From Moringa oleifera (lineage: Eukaryota > Streptophyta > Magnoliopsida > Brassicales > Moringaceae): a stretch of DNA of 64,000 nt. The notes beneath the pieces are model-generated. The model did no database searches. It was given only the letters and a program-made list of their open reading frames with translations, and was not told the DNA's origin. Of the stretch, positions 1 through 11,500 are shown piece after piece; within the stretch, counting starts at the first letter, position 1; each line of letters begins with the position of its first letter. The position numbers and the translations under genes were made by a program. The stretch lies in assembly GCA_021397835.1 (NCBI GenBank), contig JAJFZO010000777.1, positions 498,501 through 562,500 on the forward strand, in the 5' to 3' direction.

Positions 1-42
1 CATTCTCTTATTGCTTTAACAATATTGGTTTCTATGGTACAG

Positions 43-705
43 GGATTTTATCCAACACCTTCAGCTGGAATTTGTTTCCCTGGGAACGAAATTCCAGAGT
101 GGTTCAACTACCAGGGTACTGGATCTTTTGCAACTATTAAGCTGCCTCCAAATTGGCGTAGCCCTAAATTCTTGGGTTTTACTTTGTGTACTGTTGTTAA
201 TTTTGACAACTATTCCGATGAGTCAAACTTTGCTGTTAGATGTGATTGCCTTGATATCCGTTGCTATTTCAGTGGTTGGTGTGGCCAAAAGGGTGAATCC
301 ATGTTTGTTAGGTCCGAGCACACATTCCTCTGGTATGACTACTGTTTGTCTCTTAAGGCACTGGAAGGGTACAATGGTGATAGTTCATCTAGTATTAACT
401 GCTATAATCAGGTGTCATTTGAGTTCTGCCCTGTTGATAAGGACAGAAATCCTTTAAACTGTTGCAAGGTGACAAAATGTGGGGTTTGCCTATTATATGC
501 CCAAGATGAGAAAAGTTACAGTTCAATCGTAATCCAAGCTGCCTCTGCTGATGGGGATTCTGGTTTGAGTGATCAAATTCCTGGTGATCCAGGGGCGGCG
601 GATGGTACAGGAACTAAGAGTAAGAGGTTCCATCATCGCGACCAGAGTGTATGTGGAAGTGGGAACTCTTGTGGTAAGGACCCTGAAAGAATCAAAGAAC
701 TCTAA
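43..705 (+). CDS. TNL resistance protein, C-terminal exon only (C-JID domain), partial
   Basis: This is the last exon of a TIR-NBS-LRR immune receptor whose TIR, NB-ARC and LRR parts lie left of the window. A good acceptor (ttctatggtacag) ends at 42 and the frame is then open to TAA at 703-705. The encoded ~220 residues begin GFYPTPSAGICFPG and contain IPEWFNYQGTGSFATIKLPP, the signature of the post-LRR C-JID (jelly-roll/Ig-like) domain. The complete TNL at 6962-11500 has the same exon boundary (GFSAPP...) and the matching IPSWFTYQ...TIQLPPNW block, so the two are paralogues. In characterised TNLs (ROQ1, RPP1; established knowledge) this domain helps bind the effector. A second frame is open across 569-751, but the annotated frame is the one continuous with the C-JID. 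Whether the full receptor is intact cannot be judged. Confidence 0.85.
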   Translation, partial: GFYPTPSAGICFPGNEIPEWFNYQGTGSFATIKLPPNWRSPKFLGFTLCTVVNFDNYSDESNFAVRCDCLDIRCYFSGWCGQKGESMFVRSEHTFLWYDYCLSLKALEGYNGDSSSSINCYNQVSFEFCPVDKDRNPLNCCKVTKCGVCLLYAQDEKSYSSIVIQAASADGDSGLSDQIPGDPGAADGTGTKSKRFHHRDQSVCGSGNSCGKDPERIKEL

Positions 706-2822
706 TTCTTTGGATGAGGTGGAACTGCATTCTGCCGATTCAAATGTATAGAATTTGAACAATGAGTTGCAGAATGTTTGTCTGCTCAAAAAAAGGAAAA
801 AAAAAAAAGTTGCAGAATGTGTACCTTTTATCCCAGGAAAGGGTCTCTTACTCTTCTTCTGCACGAGTTTAGACAGAATCGGATTACCTTCGAGCTTTTT
901 CACTTGTTGGATTGCTCTTTTCTTTCTCTGGGTGCTTTCTTCATGAATATGACAATCAATGGTAACTTACCCTCTCTTTCACACATCGAAGTTACAAAAA
1001 GTTTGTGATTTATTTGTGGTATTTGACTTAGTTCTGGCGTACATAAATCGTTTTCAAATTAGGTGATTCAAAATTTTGCATATGCCAGAAATTAGTGATG
1101 AAGAGTCTTGAATATTGTGGAGCGTCTTGAAAGATGCAAGTTGTGTAGAAGAATATAGTGAGCATGTCTGTAATTGATGATTTAATTTTAATGGTGGAGA
1201 TATCCAGGACTGATCATGCCCTTTATAAGAGAAGTTCCGAGTCCCTGAAACCAAGTAAAAGGAAATATAATAAATACTGAGCGTTTTCTGTTATAGAAGT
1301 TATGCAGTACTAGTTTTTCCTGAAGAATTTTATTGACTTCTCTGCACATGTTGAGAGGTATCTCCATAAGCTTGTCTATGCATCTGTGCTAACTGTATGT
1401 GAAGATTGCCATACATGCCTGCATATACATATGCGTCCTACCATGTTTTCCCAATATGATTCACTTCTAACACGTTGGTGTGGTTTTCTGATATGGGATG
1501 AGGAAACATCAGTTGTCATGAAGACGATTATTCTTCAAACGCGTATCCTGATATTACTTGTTTCTGATAAATTCTTAAACCAATGAGAACGAAATGCAAC
1601 TTTCAATTTCTTTCACTTCTCCTATTTTTGTCTAGCAAAAATGAAACATTGAACTTAGTGACAGCTGAGAAAGTTAGAGGAATATGTAGTAACCCCCTTT
1701 TCTTATTTTATCATTGTATTCTTATACTTTCTAACTTGGAGATTGGGTCCTGGACACATGACTCAAACAAGTATATGAAAAATGTACTTTTTTTTGTTTT
1801 GTTACTTTTCTTCTTATTGCCAGGAGGATGTTAAACTTCGACAAAGATAAACAATAGTAGTCTACTGGCTTCTCGACTTGCAAAGCCTGTACTCTATGAA
1901 CAAAGGAGAGAGAAGAAGGATAAGGCAAGAACCAACCTTGGCACTATTTTGCTGAACTTGTTCTCACCTTAAATAGCTTAGTCATGCTATCCTATTCTGA
2001 CCCGGCATTGCTTCCAAGGTTTGATGGCTTCACTGGTCTTAATGAAACATTTGTTAGATAAAATTGTGGAATCATAGATCAGAAGCTATTCCGTTTTGGT
2101 GCTTATGAAGTCATTAACTAAATTGTTGCTATGGAGATTGGAAGCTCATGGGCTGTGTTCTTCATTTTGATTTTCAAAGCATTTCCTATGCTTCCTGTTC
2201 TGTTATCTTGACTAGTGAAAAAAAAAAAATAAAGATAAAAATTCAACATCATTGGCTCTGCAATTCCAAATCTCTCTCTTTGTTCAAAACCTGTCTTCCA
2301 CTCCTTAGTATTGTTGAGAAAAAGAGAGGACTGGGAGAATTATTTGTTATAGGTAATTGAGCATGATCCTTTTTTCCTTTTGCACTTAGAAATGAATAGT
2401 CTTTTTCCTTCTATCCTTTATTGTTATTGCTTGTAATAGAAATGCATACTGTTTTCCATCTGTGGAACCAGCAATTCAATAAAGTTGACTGTAGAGAAAA
2501 TAAGATGCCTTCAGCTTATTAAGCACGGTACTACCTCCTAATGATGTCGCCTGTGGTTGTGCAGGGATGTGCCTGGCATGAAATGAGAGAACTGGCAACT
2601 TCAGTGCAGTTCTGCAAATTCTGTGTATGGGTTTTGGGAAGCATAGAAATATGAACAGGCAGGCAGTAGCTGGTACCTGATTTGGCTCCGGGGAAATGAA
2701 GAAGGTGAGCTAAGAGGATCCTCAAAGCTTCCTAGTTTGGATTAACAGCTGGAATAAAGTGGGTGTTTTGTAACAGCAATGTCCTGATGCTGAGGCTGAG
2801 GCTGTCTGAAGGTTCAACCAGG
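706..2822. other. Non-coding 3' flank and spacer
   Basis: About 2.1 kb downstream of the TNL stop. Only short ORFs without recognisable domains occur here, and AT-rich and poly-A/T stretches are frequent. AATAAA at 2478-2483 could be a polyadenylation signal, but nothing links it to the TNL. No gene is called. Confidence 0.6.
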
Positions 2823-3298
2823 GCATTCTGCCTGGGGAGCCTGGAGATAGGGCAATGTTCCTGGTGGAAAATGTTCAGTTTCCTTTACTGATGTAGTAGT
2901 TTATTGTTGAAAAGAAACAAGAGATATGGTTAACCAGGGAGGCATTCTGCCTGGGGAGCCTGGAGATAGGGCAATGGTCCTGGTGGAAAATGTTCAGTTT
3001 CCTTTACTGATGTAGTAGTTTATTGTTGAAAAGAAACAAGAGATATGGTTAACCAGGGAGGCATTCTGCCTGGGGAGCCTGGAGATAGGGCAATGGTCCT
3101 GGTGGAAAATGTTCAGTTTCCTTTACTGATGTAGTAGTTTATTGTTGAAAAGAAACAAGAGATATGGTTAACCAGGGAGGCATTCTGCCTGGGGAGCCTG
3201 GAGATAGGGCAATGGTCCTGGTGGAAAATGTTCAGTTTCCTTTACTGATGTAGTAGTTTATTTTTGAAAAGAAACAAGAGATATGGTTAACCAGGGAG
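2823..3298. repeat. Tandem repeat, 4 copies of a 119-bp unit
   Basis: Four head-to-tail copies start at 2823, 2942, 3061 and 3180 and the array ends at 3298. They are nearly identical: copy 1 has gcaatgttcc where the others have gcaatggtcc, and copy 4 has tttatttttg where the others have tttattgttg. Each unit starts gcattctgcctggggagcc and ends ggttaaccagggag. The sequence just before copy 1 (ttcaaccagg) resembles the unit's 3' end, as expected for slippage or unequal exchange. There is no long ORF across the units. This is a young minisatellite between the TNL remnant and the PPR gene. Confidence 0.95.
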
Positions 3299-3818
3299 TC
3301 TTGTACTTATCTTGCTCCATATTGTTAATATATAATCAGATTCTTCTTATTACAAGACATTTAAAAGCAAATTAAAGATAATAATAAGGTCTGCATGATC
3401 GATCTATGCAGCCTGATACCTTTGCTTGGTTTTATATTTTCTTGATATAAGAAGGCAAAGAAGCCCAGTAATGTTATGCAGCAGATTGAAGGGCCAACAC
3501 ATCTCTTCTTGGGCCGGAATTGGATCTTCAGGGTGTAAATAATGTGACCAGACCCATGGTTTTAAGGGCCGGTAATCTTTTTTGTTTATGTTGCTTACAT
3601 AAATAAATTTTTTTTTGTTAATCTTTGGTGAATGAAAATCAATAGATTTCGATAATTTTAAAATTTTATATTCTTTAATTTTTTTCAATAAATGAAACTA
3701 AATATGTTTAAAAAATGTTTATTTGGTTTCTTTTTGGTGCTCATTACTTGCAATCGGGGCTCTAACTAGTGGCCCCGAGGATGCTGAGTCCCAACATTTT
3801 GTTCAATGTGATCTGGTG

Positions 3819-6077
3819 ATGTTACGTTCGGCTCTATGCGCGTGGCACATCTTCGTAAGATGCTTTAGCCACGGCAATCCTCATTCACCTCACAGCACAG
3901 TATCAGAAGCCAATGATCTTCTCAACAGGGTGCGCGTGCTGTCCACGTCCGGCCGACTGCAAGAAGCTCTCGCTTTGTTCTACAAACAACCAACTCAACT
4001 TCAGTCTCAACCTATCTATGCCACTCTCTTCCATGCTTGTGCTCGCCATGGAGACCTTGAGCGAGGCATATGCTTACACCAATACATGCTTGCCCAGAAA
4101 TCCTGTGACTCATCGGACGTCTTCGTCACCAATCATCTCATCAACATGTATGGGAAATGTGGCAACTTGCGCTATGCACGGCAGCTGTTCGATGAGATGC
4201 TTGACAGAAACATTGTTTCTTGGACTGCTCTAATATCGGCTTACGCTCAAGGAGGTTGCATTGACGAGTGCTTTCGTCTTTTTTCCGGGATGTTGGGCCA
4301 TTGCCGGCCGAATGAGTTTGCGCTGGCAAGCATCTTAGGTTCGTGTAACTACGCGCATGGCAAGCAGGTGCATGCACTTGCATTGAAAATGGCATTACAT
4401 GCCTCTGTTTACGTTGCGAATGCTCTAATTACTATGTACGGTAAAAGAAGTTGTTATGGTGAGGATGATGATAGCGGTCTTGGTGACGCTTGGACTGTGT
4501 TTGATTCCATGGAGTTCAGGAATCTGATCTCCTGGAACTCAATGATTTCCGTATTTCAGTTTTGCCATTTTGGAGCACAAGCAATAAATCTCTTTACTAT
4601 AATGTGCCGTGATGGAATCGGTTTTGATCGTGCCACTCTACTTAGTGTCTTTTCTTCCTTGTGTGGAAGCAATGAGATTGATGTTGATTCAGGTCTTAAG
4701 TTGTGTCTGCAATTGCACTGCCTTAGCTTTAAAACAGGGTTTATGTCAGAAATTGAAGTGGCAACTGCATTGGTGAAGTCTTACTCAGATTTTGGGGGAG
4801 ATGTTGGTGACTGTTACAGGGTCTTCATAGAGTCCTGCAGTTATCATGATATCATTTCTTGGACTGGCATCATCACAGCATTCGCTGGGAAGGATCCAGG
4901 AAAATCTCTATTCCTCTTTGGTCAGTTGAGACGAGAGGGCTTAGATCCAGATTGGTATACTTTCTCAATCATCTTAAAAGCTTGTGCAGGTCTTGTGACA
5001 GAGCGGCATACTTCTGCAATCCATTCACAAGTAATTAAATCTGGCTTTCAGGATGACACAGTGCTTGAGAATGCCTTAATCCATGCCTATTCTAGGTGTG
5101 GCTCCATTGCTTTGGCTATGCAAGTATTTGATGAAATGGATTCTCGTGATCTGGTATCTTGGAACTCAATGCTAAAGGCGTATGCCTTGCATGGTCAAGG
5201 GAAGGAGGCCTTGTTACTCTTTTCACAAATGAATCTCAAAACTGATCCTACTACCTTTGTTGCACTTCTTACAGCTTGCAGCCATTCTGGACTTGTGGAA
5301 GAAGGAATCAAAATCTTTGATTCCATGTTTGTGAATTATGGAATTTTTCCTCAACTAGATCACTATGCATGCATGGTTGACATTCTTGGTCGAGCTGGAC
5401 GTATTCTCGAGGCAGAAGAACTTATAAATAATATGCCAATGGAACCAGATTCTGTAGTTTGGAGTGCACTACTTAGCTCATGTAGAAAGCATGGTGCAGC
5501 CAGGTTAGCCAGGTTAGCTGCGGATAAACTAAAGGAGCTGGAACCTAGAAATTCATTGAGTTATGTTCAAATGTCAAACATATATTCTGCAGGTGGTAGT
5601 TTCAATGAAGCAGGGAATGCTGCGAAAGAAATGAGAGGATTTAGGGTGAGAAAAGAACCTGGTTTAAGCTGGATTGAGATTCGAAATCAGGTGCATGAGT
5701 TTGCCTCAGGAGGAAGACATCATCCACAAAGAGAAGGCATATGCAATAAGCTAGAAAAATTCATTTCACAGTTGAAGGAAATGGGTTATGTACCAGAAAC
5801 AAGCTTGGCCTTGCGTGACATAGAGGAGGAGCACAAGGAACAGCAATTATTTCATCATAGTGAGAAGCTCGCTTTGGTGTTTGCTCTAATGAGTGAAGGC
5901 AGTTTACATGATGGTGGGAGTTCAATACGAATTATGAAGAACATTCGAATCTGCGTGGATTGCCATAACTTCATGAAATTAGCATCAGATCTGCTTCAAA
6001 AGGAGATTATTGTGAGGGACTCAAATCGCTTCCACCATTTTAAAGATGGGGTATGCTCATGCAAAGATTACTGGTAA
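3819..6077 (+). CDS. PLS-class pentatricopeptide repeat protein, DYW subfamily
   Basis: Single-exon gene for a 752-aa organellar RNA-editing-type PPR protein. The frame is open from 3723, but the first ATG is at 3819 (MLRSALCAWHIF), so that start was chosen. The N-terminus is basic and hydroxylated with no acidic residue in the first ~28 positions, consistent with mitochondrial or plastid import (inference). It is followed by P, L and S repeats, with recognisable units such as LINMYGKCGNLRYARQLFDE and ALIHAYSRCGSIALAMQVFD. The C-terminus has a PG box (PGLSWIEIRNQVHEF) and a DYW cytidine-deaminase-like domain with the zinc signature HSEKLA...CVDCH and the terminal tripeptide DYW, ending in TAA. 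Family knowledge: DYW proteins bind specific organellar transcripts and deaminate C to U. Absence of introns is typical. The target RNA is unknown. The family call is firm; the orthologue is not assigned. Confidence 0.93.
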   Translation: MLRSALCAWHIFVRCFSHGNPHSPHSTVSEANDLLNRVRVLSTSGRLQEALALFYKQPTQLQSQPIYATLFHACARHGDLERGICLHQYMLAQKSCDSSDVFVTNHLINMYGKCGNLRYARQLFDEMLDRNIVSWTALISAYAQGGCIDECFRLFSGMLGHCRPNEFALASILGSCNYAHGKQVHALALKMALHASVYVANALITMYGKRSCYGEDDDSGLGDAWTVFDSMEFRNLISWNSMISVFQFCHFGAQAINLFTIMCRDGIGFDRATLLSVFSSLCGSNEIDVDSGLKLCLQLHCLSFKTGFMSEIEVATALVKSYSDFGGDVGDCYRVFIESCSYHDIISWTGIITAFAGKDPGKSLFLFGQLRREGLDPDWYTFSIILKACAGLVTERHTSAIHSQVIKSGFQDDTVLENALIHAYSRCGSIALAMQVFDEMDSRDLVSWNSMLKAYALHGQGKEALLLFSQMNLKTDPTTFVALLTACSHSGLVEEGIKIFDSMFVNYGIFPQLDHYACMVDILGRAGRILEAEELINNMPMEPDSVVWSALLSSCRKHGAARLARLAADKLKELEPRNSLSYVQMSNIYSAGGSFNEAGNAAKEMRGFRVRKEPGLSWIEIRNQVHEFASGGRHHPQREGICNKLEKFISQLKEMGYVPETSLALRDIEEEHKEQQLFHHSEKLALVFALMSEGSLHDGGSSIRIMKNIRICVDCHNFMKLASDLLQKEIIVRDSNRFHHFKDGVCSCKDYW

Positions 6078-6961
6078 TATATTGGCAGGAATTGAGCCGA
6101 AATTATTAGGTTGTTACCTGTTTTAACCAGCATTGTTCATCAACTTGCATAACATATACCCAAATGAGAAAAAAAGTGAATCAAGCTGTAAACTTCTCCT
6201 TGTATTATCCTTGTTCAAGAACTATGCAGCTTGCTTGATGCTCTGTCGAGGTAACTCCATGCTGTTGATGTCACTCTTTGAGATAACAGCTATCATGATT
6301 CTGACTCATTGCTGAAGAAAGTTGTTAAATGTGATGCAGCTTCTGGAAAAATTCAAAATTTTATGGAAATTGATGTTCTTTCAGTTTTCAGCCCAGATAT
6401 CTCTGCTGTGTAATTTTGTAGAAGAGAGATTATAAATGAAGTTGTTGCATTTTGATGGAACAACTTCATTTATAATCTCTCATAGAATAACCTAAAGGAG
6501 TGGCATTTTGATGGAGTCGCATATAATTGAAAGTTTCACATAGTTCAATTGCCATAAGAGCTCGAGCCAGGAATATGAAGTTGTTGCTCTCTGGTGCCAC
6601 GAGACATCATGAATAAAGGTTGCTTAGCCATCTTACAGATTGGCATGTAGTCACAACACTATTGTAGTTAAGTAGCAAGATTCAGAATACTGATTTTTTT
6701 TGTGTAAGGGAGCTGAATGATTATTCCAAACAATGAAATTCTTTAAGTGATAGATTCTTGAGAGAATAATTTCATTTGAGGAATGCAAGGCAGCATTTGA
6801 GCCTATATTGAGGAGCTTGATAGTCAAATACAAGCCTACAGCAAATTCTTTTCTGTCTGAGATTTCCGTGGAGTATGTCATGCTATCCTATCTATTCTAT
6901 ATGAGTGACATTTTAAGTTTTATATCCTATACATATGCTGCTTTAACTGTAACAAGTGGTG
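6078..6961. other. Spacer between convergent PPR and TNL genes
   Basis: This 0.9-kb stretch probably holds the facing 3' UTRs of both genes. Apart from the hairpin listed separately (6424-6481) it has no convincing ORF. The string ggcattttgatgga recurs at the hairpin loop (tgcattttgatgga) and again ~50 bp downstream. Confidence 0.6.
6424..6481. repeat. Perfect 23-bp inverted repeat (hairpin), 12-nt loop
   Basis: The left arm at 6424-6446 (gagagattataaatgaagtt plus gtt) is perfectly complementary to 6459-6481, with the loop gcattttgatgg between them. It lies ~350 bp after the PPR stop and ~480 bp beyond the TNL stop, so it could sit in the 3' UTR of either convergent gene. It is too long and too A/T-balanced for a simple rho-type terminator. 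It could be a small fold-back element or a small-RNA precursor. Confidence 0.9.
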
Positions 6962-9900
6962 TCATTCTTGGACAAGTTTGCCTTTGAGCATGGCATCGCT
7001 GGATTCTTCCATTGTTGTTCCCTGGGGTTCTCCATCACAAGAGCTACTTTCACTGGGTCCTGCCTCATCATGGCTGTGTTCTATCAGGGGAACTTCAGCT
7101 GCCATGCCAAAAATTGGAAAGCGAGCACTAAGGAGTGAGAAAGGTATGTTGATGCGCACCATCTCTGACTGACTCATTTCGAATGCATCATTCAAGAACA
7201 CAAAGCGAACCCCACATTTTTTGAACTCAAAACCTCGGCCTTCAGCTTTGAATTGTGTAGTGACATGCTTCCAATTGTATTTGTGAAGGTACTCGTCAAA
7301 GGGTATGAAGACCACCCAGAGATGATCTGATGCGGCAAGCACTTCTCTGATGAAGCAACGCTGGATGCCATATATTAGGTGACCCGGTGTGTCAGAAAGT
7401 AATCTGAAACTCATCTTGTAAGCATGTCCTGGAGCAAGATTGTCATTTCGTACACCAGCGACTAATTGATAGTCAAACTTATATGTACGTGGTCCTGAAG
7501 GAAGATCGTCTCTGAAGGAGGTTGGTTGCTCTTCCACTTTAAAAGCAGCACAGATGGCCAATCCTACAATGCTATCATCTTCGTGCCAATTTGGAGGTAG
7601 CTGGATTGTCACAGAGGGTTCTGTTGTCTGATAGGTGAACCAGCTTGGAATTCCAGATCCCGAAAGAGAAATGTTTAGTTTTGGAGCCTCAGCAGGTGGA
7701 GCAGAGAATCCCTGGAACATGGAAACAATGGAGTTCAACTATATGTGTTATGTGTATATTACATGAGAGAGGAAGAGACAGAGAAAATACCTCCAGGAGG
7801 GAATTTACCAATGACCCAGCATAGCTTTCTGGCACTGTAATGAGCACATCCTCTCTGTTCTGGTTGTTCGATTGGAGAAACTTAGAGAGCAGGAGTAAAA
7901 GCTGGACTTCAGCCAATGAGTGGATATGACTTTCAAGAATTGTTAGTACAATGGTGCTGTTGCCTTGACTGTCAAGCAACTCAAAACAGTTATTAAGCTT
8001 GAACTCCCGATGACGTGATGTGCTAATATTCGGAATGGATAATGCTTTTAAAGACGAGCAATTATATGTACATAAATCTTCAATACTTGAAGGAAGCTCT
8101 GGCAATGATTCCAGTTTCTTACAGCTCTCTAAGTTAAGATCTTGCAGCTGAGTAAGCTGATTAATGCCTGGAGGTAGGGTGACAAAATGGTTCCTGCTTA
8201 GATCCAATTTCTTCAATGTGGATAATGTGAAGAGAGCAGGAATTGCCCCTTCGTAGATATTGCAGTCACTGAGATCAAGTGTCCTCAAAGACCACAATCC
8301 TAAGAAAGAGGAAGGTAACAAGAAACCTTTGGTGGGTTTTGAAAGCGCTCCTGGCAGCAAGGATCGGAAGAATGAACCCCAAGTCTTGGGTGGTTGTCCT
8401 TTACAGCCATGAAAAGATAGTATCTTGAGATTCCTTAAGAGCAGCAGGGAGGATGGTACTTTTCTTATAGGAGTTTCACCAACATCAAGCTCTTCCAGAT
8501 CCTCTAAATTCCCCAAGTTCTCTGGCAGTTTGTCAAGTTTTGTGCAACCTCGAAGATAAAGAATCTTAAGAGACTTGACAGCGCAAATGCTGCTTGGGAC
8601 ACTCCAAAGGTTTTGGCAGTCTTTCAGGTTCAATATAGTAAGCCTTCTTAAGCCTCCAATAGAAGAATGAACCTCATATAAACTTGTGCTACCTTCAAGA
8701 ATCAGCTTCTCAAGATTTGGCATTCCAGTGAAATCTGGAGTCTTGATCAGCTTTCTCGAGTGACTAAGTTTTATGACCCTCAGTCTATCTAGCTTCTGTG
8801 GAAAGACAAAAGAAATGGTAGCCTTCATCAACCAAATCAACTTACTTGAAGAAATAAACATTGATGGGAAAAAAAACCATACCATTATTCCTTTCCAGAG
8901 TTCTTTGACGTTACTGTGACACAGGTTAAGTTCAGCAAGTTCCTCTGGTTTGAAACTTGGTGGCAGAAATTGAAGAGGATATCCATCCCATTTGAGGATC
9001 CTCAATTTATCAGGAAGAAACTCGAGCCCTTTGGGCATGTGCACATCGTGGATCTTCAGCAGCCTCAGATCAGTCAGCTTTGAAAATGAATCAGAATTCA
9101 AGCATATCTCTTTATTTTCAAGTGACTTGAGGTATATGCCCTCGACTGCTTCTGTTCCCTAGTTACCAGCCAAGAGAGAAAGAGATAAGAAAAATGCAGA
9201 GCTCATAAGAAGCTATAGCAAAATGAAATTGCTACTTACTTTATTTTTTGTAAGCACATACTGGATGTCTTCATGAAGCCATAGCCTGCTACGTTCACCA
9301 GGGTCTTTCAATAGCTTACTACTTTTTCCATGGTTGTTCTGGGATTCACGACGAACAATATGCCAACCCATTTCTTGTAGCAAACTGTGTATCCAGATCT
9401 TGCCAAATTCAATAGTTGCAAGTGATCTATCAATGAGATTTCTTATTCCAATTTCTGCAGTGAAGTCAAAACTGTTTAGAACTTCATATAGTCTCTCTAT
9501 CTTCTTCCCTCGGAAAAAACAAGAGATATCAAGAAATATTCTCTTGTCTATTTCCTCTAAACCATCGTAACTTATTTCAAGTATAGAGCAGATCTCCTTG
9601 TCAGGAATCTCTTTAAGCCTTTTCAATGCACTTTCCCACTCAATCACACTTCTGCCATACAGGAAGGAACCCAGAACTTCAAGAGCTAATGGAAGTCCAT
9701 CAGCATAATAAAGAACTCGCTTGGACAGCTGCACAAAATCATCTGCAGGATGGTTTTGCTTGAAGGCTTTCAAACAGAGAAGCTGCAGAGCCTCATCGCC
9801 ATATAATGCCCTGGCTTTATATAGTGCATCAACTCCATGAGTGCTCAACACATGTTCATCTCTGCTAGTTATGATTATTCTGCTCCCTGGTCCAAACCAA

Positions 9901-11500
9901 TCATTCTCCCCAGCTAACTTCCTTAATTGATCTAATTCATTGACATCATCAAGAACGATGAGTACCCTTTTGCGTTTCAGCCTGTTACTTACTATACTTA
10001 GCCCTCTGTGAACATCCCATATATTTATACGTTCTTTCAGGATGTCAGCAAGAATTAGTTCTTGTAAAGGAGCAAGACCCTGCTTCGCTGCAGCCTCTCT
10101 GACATTGGAGATGAAAGTCCTTCCTTCAAATTGGTGTGAGAACTTATCATAAATGACCCTAGCCAGAGTTGTCTTGCCTATTCCACCCATCCCCCAAATG
10201 CCTATCATACGAACATCATCCAATCCCATACCCAGTATTGAATCCATCTCTTCCAGACGAGCCTCAATTCCAACCAGGTACTTAGCAACACAAGAGAACG
10301 ATTCAGTCAATTTACTGAATATGTCTTGAACTATCTCCTGGATAAATCCAGCTTCATGCCTGCAGATGAGAAAAAGGTACTTACAAGATCAAGAGTCATG
10401 TAAACATTCCATACATGTTTGCGTGTCTTATATTTTTGCACAATACAAGGATGGATACAGTAACTTTAACGTAGTTGAACAAACTGATAAGATTGGGCTA
10501 CCATGAGGGAGGCAACACAGCAGGAGATACAGCTGAATCATATGAACACCTTATACCTCAAAAAGTAAGATCGGTAAGTCTGAGAACTTGATTTATCAAC
10601 AGGATCTTGGCAACCATCAAAGCCAATGTTTACTAAAGAATAACATAGGAGCTATTTCATGTATATATTATCATCTTATCAAAGCCGTTCACGGTAAAAG
10701 AGATCAAAGTCTATGACAACTTTAAGTCTTCCAATTTTTGTCATCCAACTCTTATACCAAAAACTTGTCTAACTATTATCCCAACAAAGATAGCCGCGAA
10801 GACTTCTATACAAATTTCGGTTGAAACCGAAGGAATCCTTCAACAATGTTTGCATATGAAGTCATTACATAGATCTTGCTCCAGACAGTCATTTAGGATA
10901 TTTCAATTAAGATGCAAAATGAACATGATTCCTAAAGGATTCAGGGAAAAGTAATTTAATGCATGAATGTCAGAAGAAAGTAGAGAAGTACTTGTCTTTT
11001 AGTTCCCATCCATGCAATGCAGCTATTTCTGTCAAAGCTGCCCTCCATTTCTTCACTTTCTCTGCTTTTTCAGCAGAAGCTTTTTCATGCTCAGCAAGAG
11101 CCTTCCCATAGTTCCCCGACTGTTCACTTACCTCAGATGGATCAACATCATAGAAAAGTGGTACAACCTCTTGCCCCTTTTCTTTCATGCTCTCGAGAAT
11201 CTTCAAGAGCTCATCCAAACACCAAGAGGAAGTGCAGTAGTTTTCGGAGAAAAGGATGATGCAGAATCTTGATTCTTCAATGGCTTTGGGGAGTTCTTCT
11301 GCAATGGGTTTTCCTCTCTCAAGTCTCTGGTCATCTCTGAAGGCAAGAATACCCTTTTGGTCCAAAGCAGCAAACAGATGATCTGCAAAGTTTTTGCGGA
11401 CATCTTCTCCTCTGAAACTAACAAAAACATCATACTTCCACTGACCAGCAGACAAAGATCCATAGGAGGCTGCAGGAGGTGCTCTGCTCTTCAAAGCCAT
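6962..11500 (-). CDS. TIR-NB-LRR (TNL) immune receptor, complete, five exons
   Basis: Exons on the minus strand: 11500-10992 (TIR), 10359-9240 (NB-ARC), 9158-8883, 8795-7791 (LRRs) and 7711-6962 (C-JID). All junctions are GT-AG, phases fit, and the product is 1219 aa. The TIR domain (about residues 22-165) has YDVFVSFRGED, the BB-loop region FRDDQRLERG and SSWCLDEL with the putative NADase glutamate E97. NB-ARC shows the P-loop GMGGIGKTT (226-234), kinase-2 VLIVLDD, RNBS-B GPGSRIIITSR and GLPLAL (391-396). The MHD position reads IHS (493-495; IHSLLQEMG), a divergence from the usual MHD. LRRs include LNLCHSNVKELW and later LxxLxLS repeats. The last exon is the C-JID (IPSWFTYQ, TIQLPPNW). The protein is a likely intracellular pathogen sensor; TNLs normally signal through EDS1 (family knowledge). 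No frame break is seen, so it is probably functional. Confidence 0.92.

Noticed and set aside
569..751. Second open frame over the TNL C-terminus
   Set aside because: The frame continuous with the C-JID domain ends at 705; the overlapping frame has no family resemblance.
3404..3688. 94-codon minus-strand ORF between the minisatellite and the PPR gene
   Set aside because: Lys/Ile/Asn-rich start typical of AT-rich DNA, no domain, and it overlaps the probable PPR promoter.
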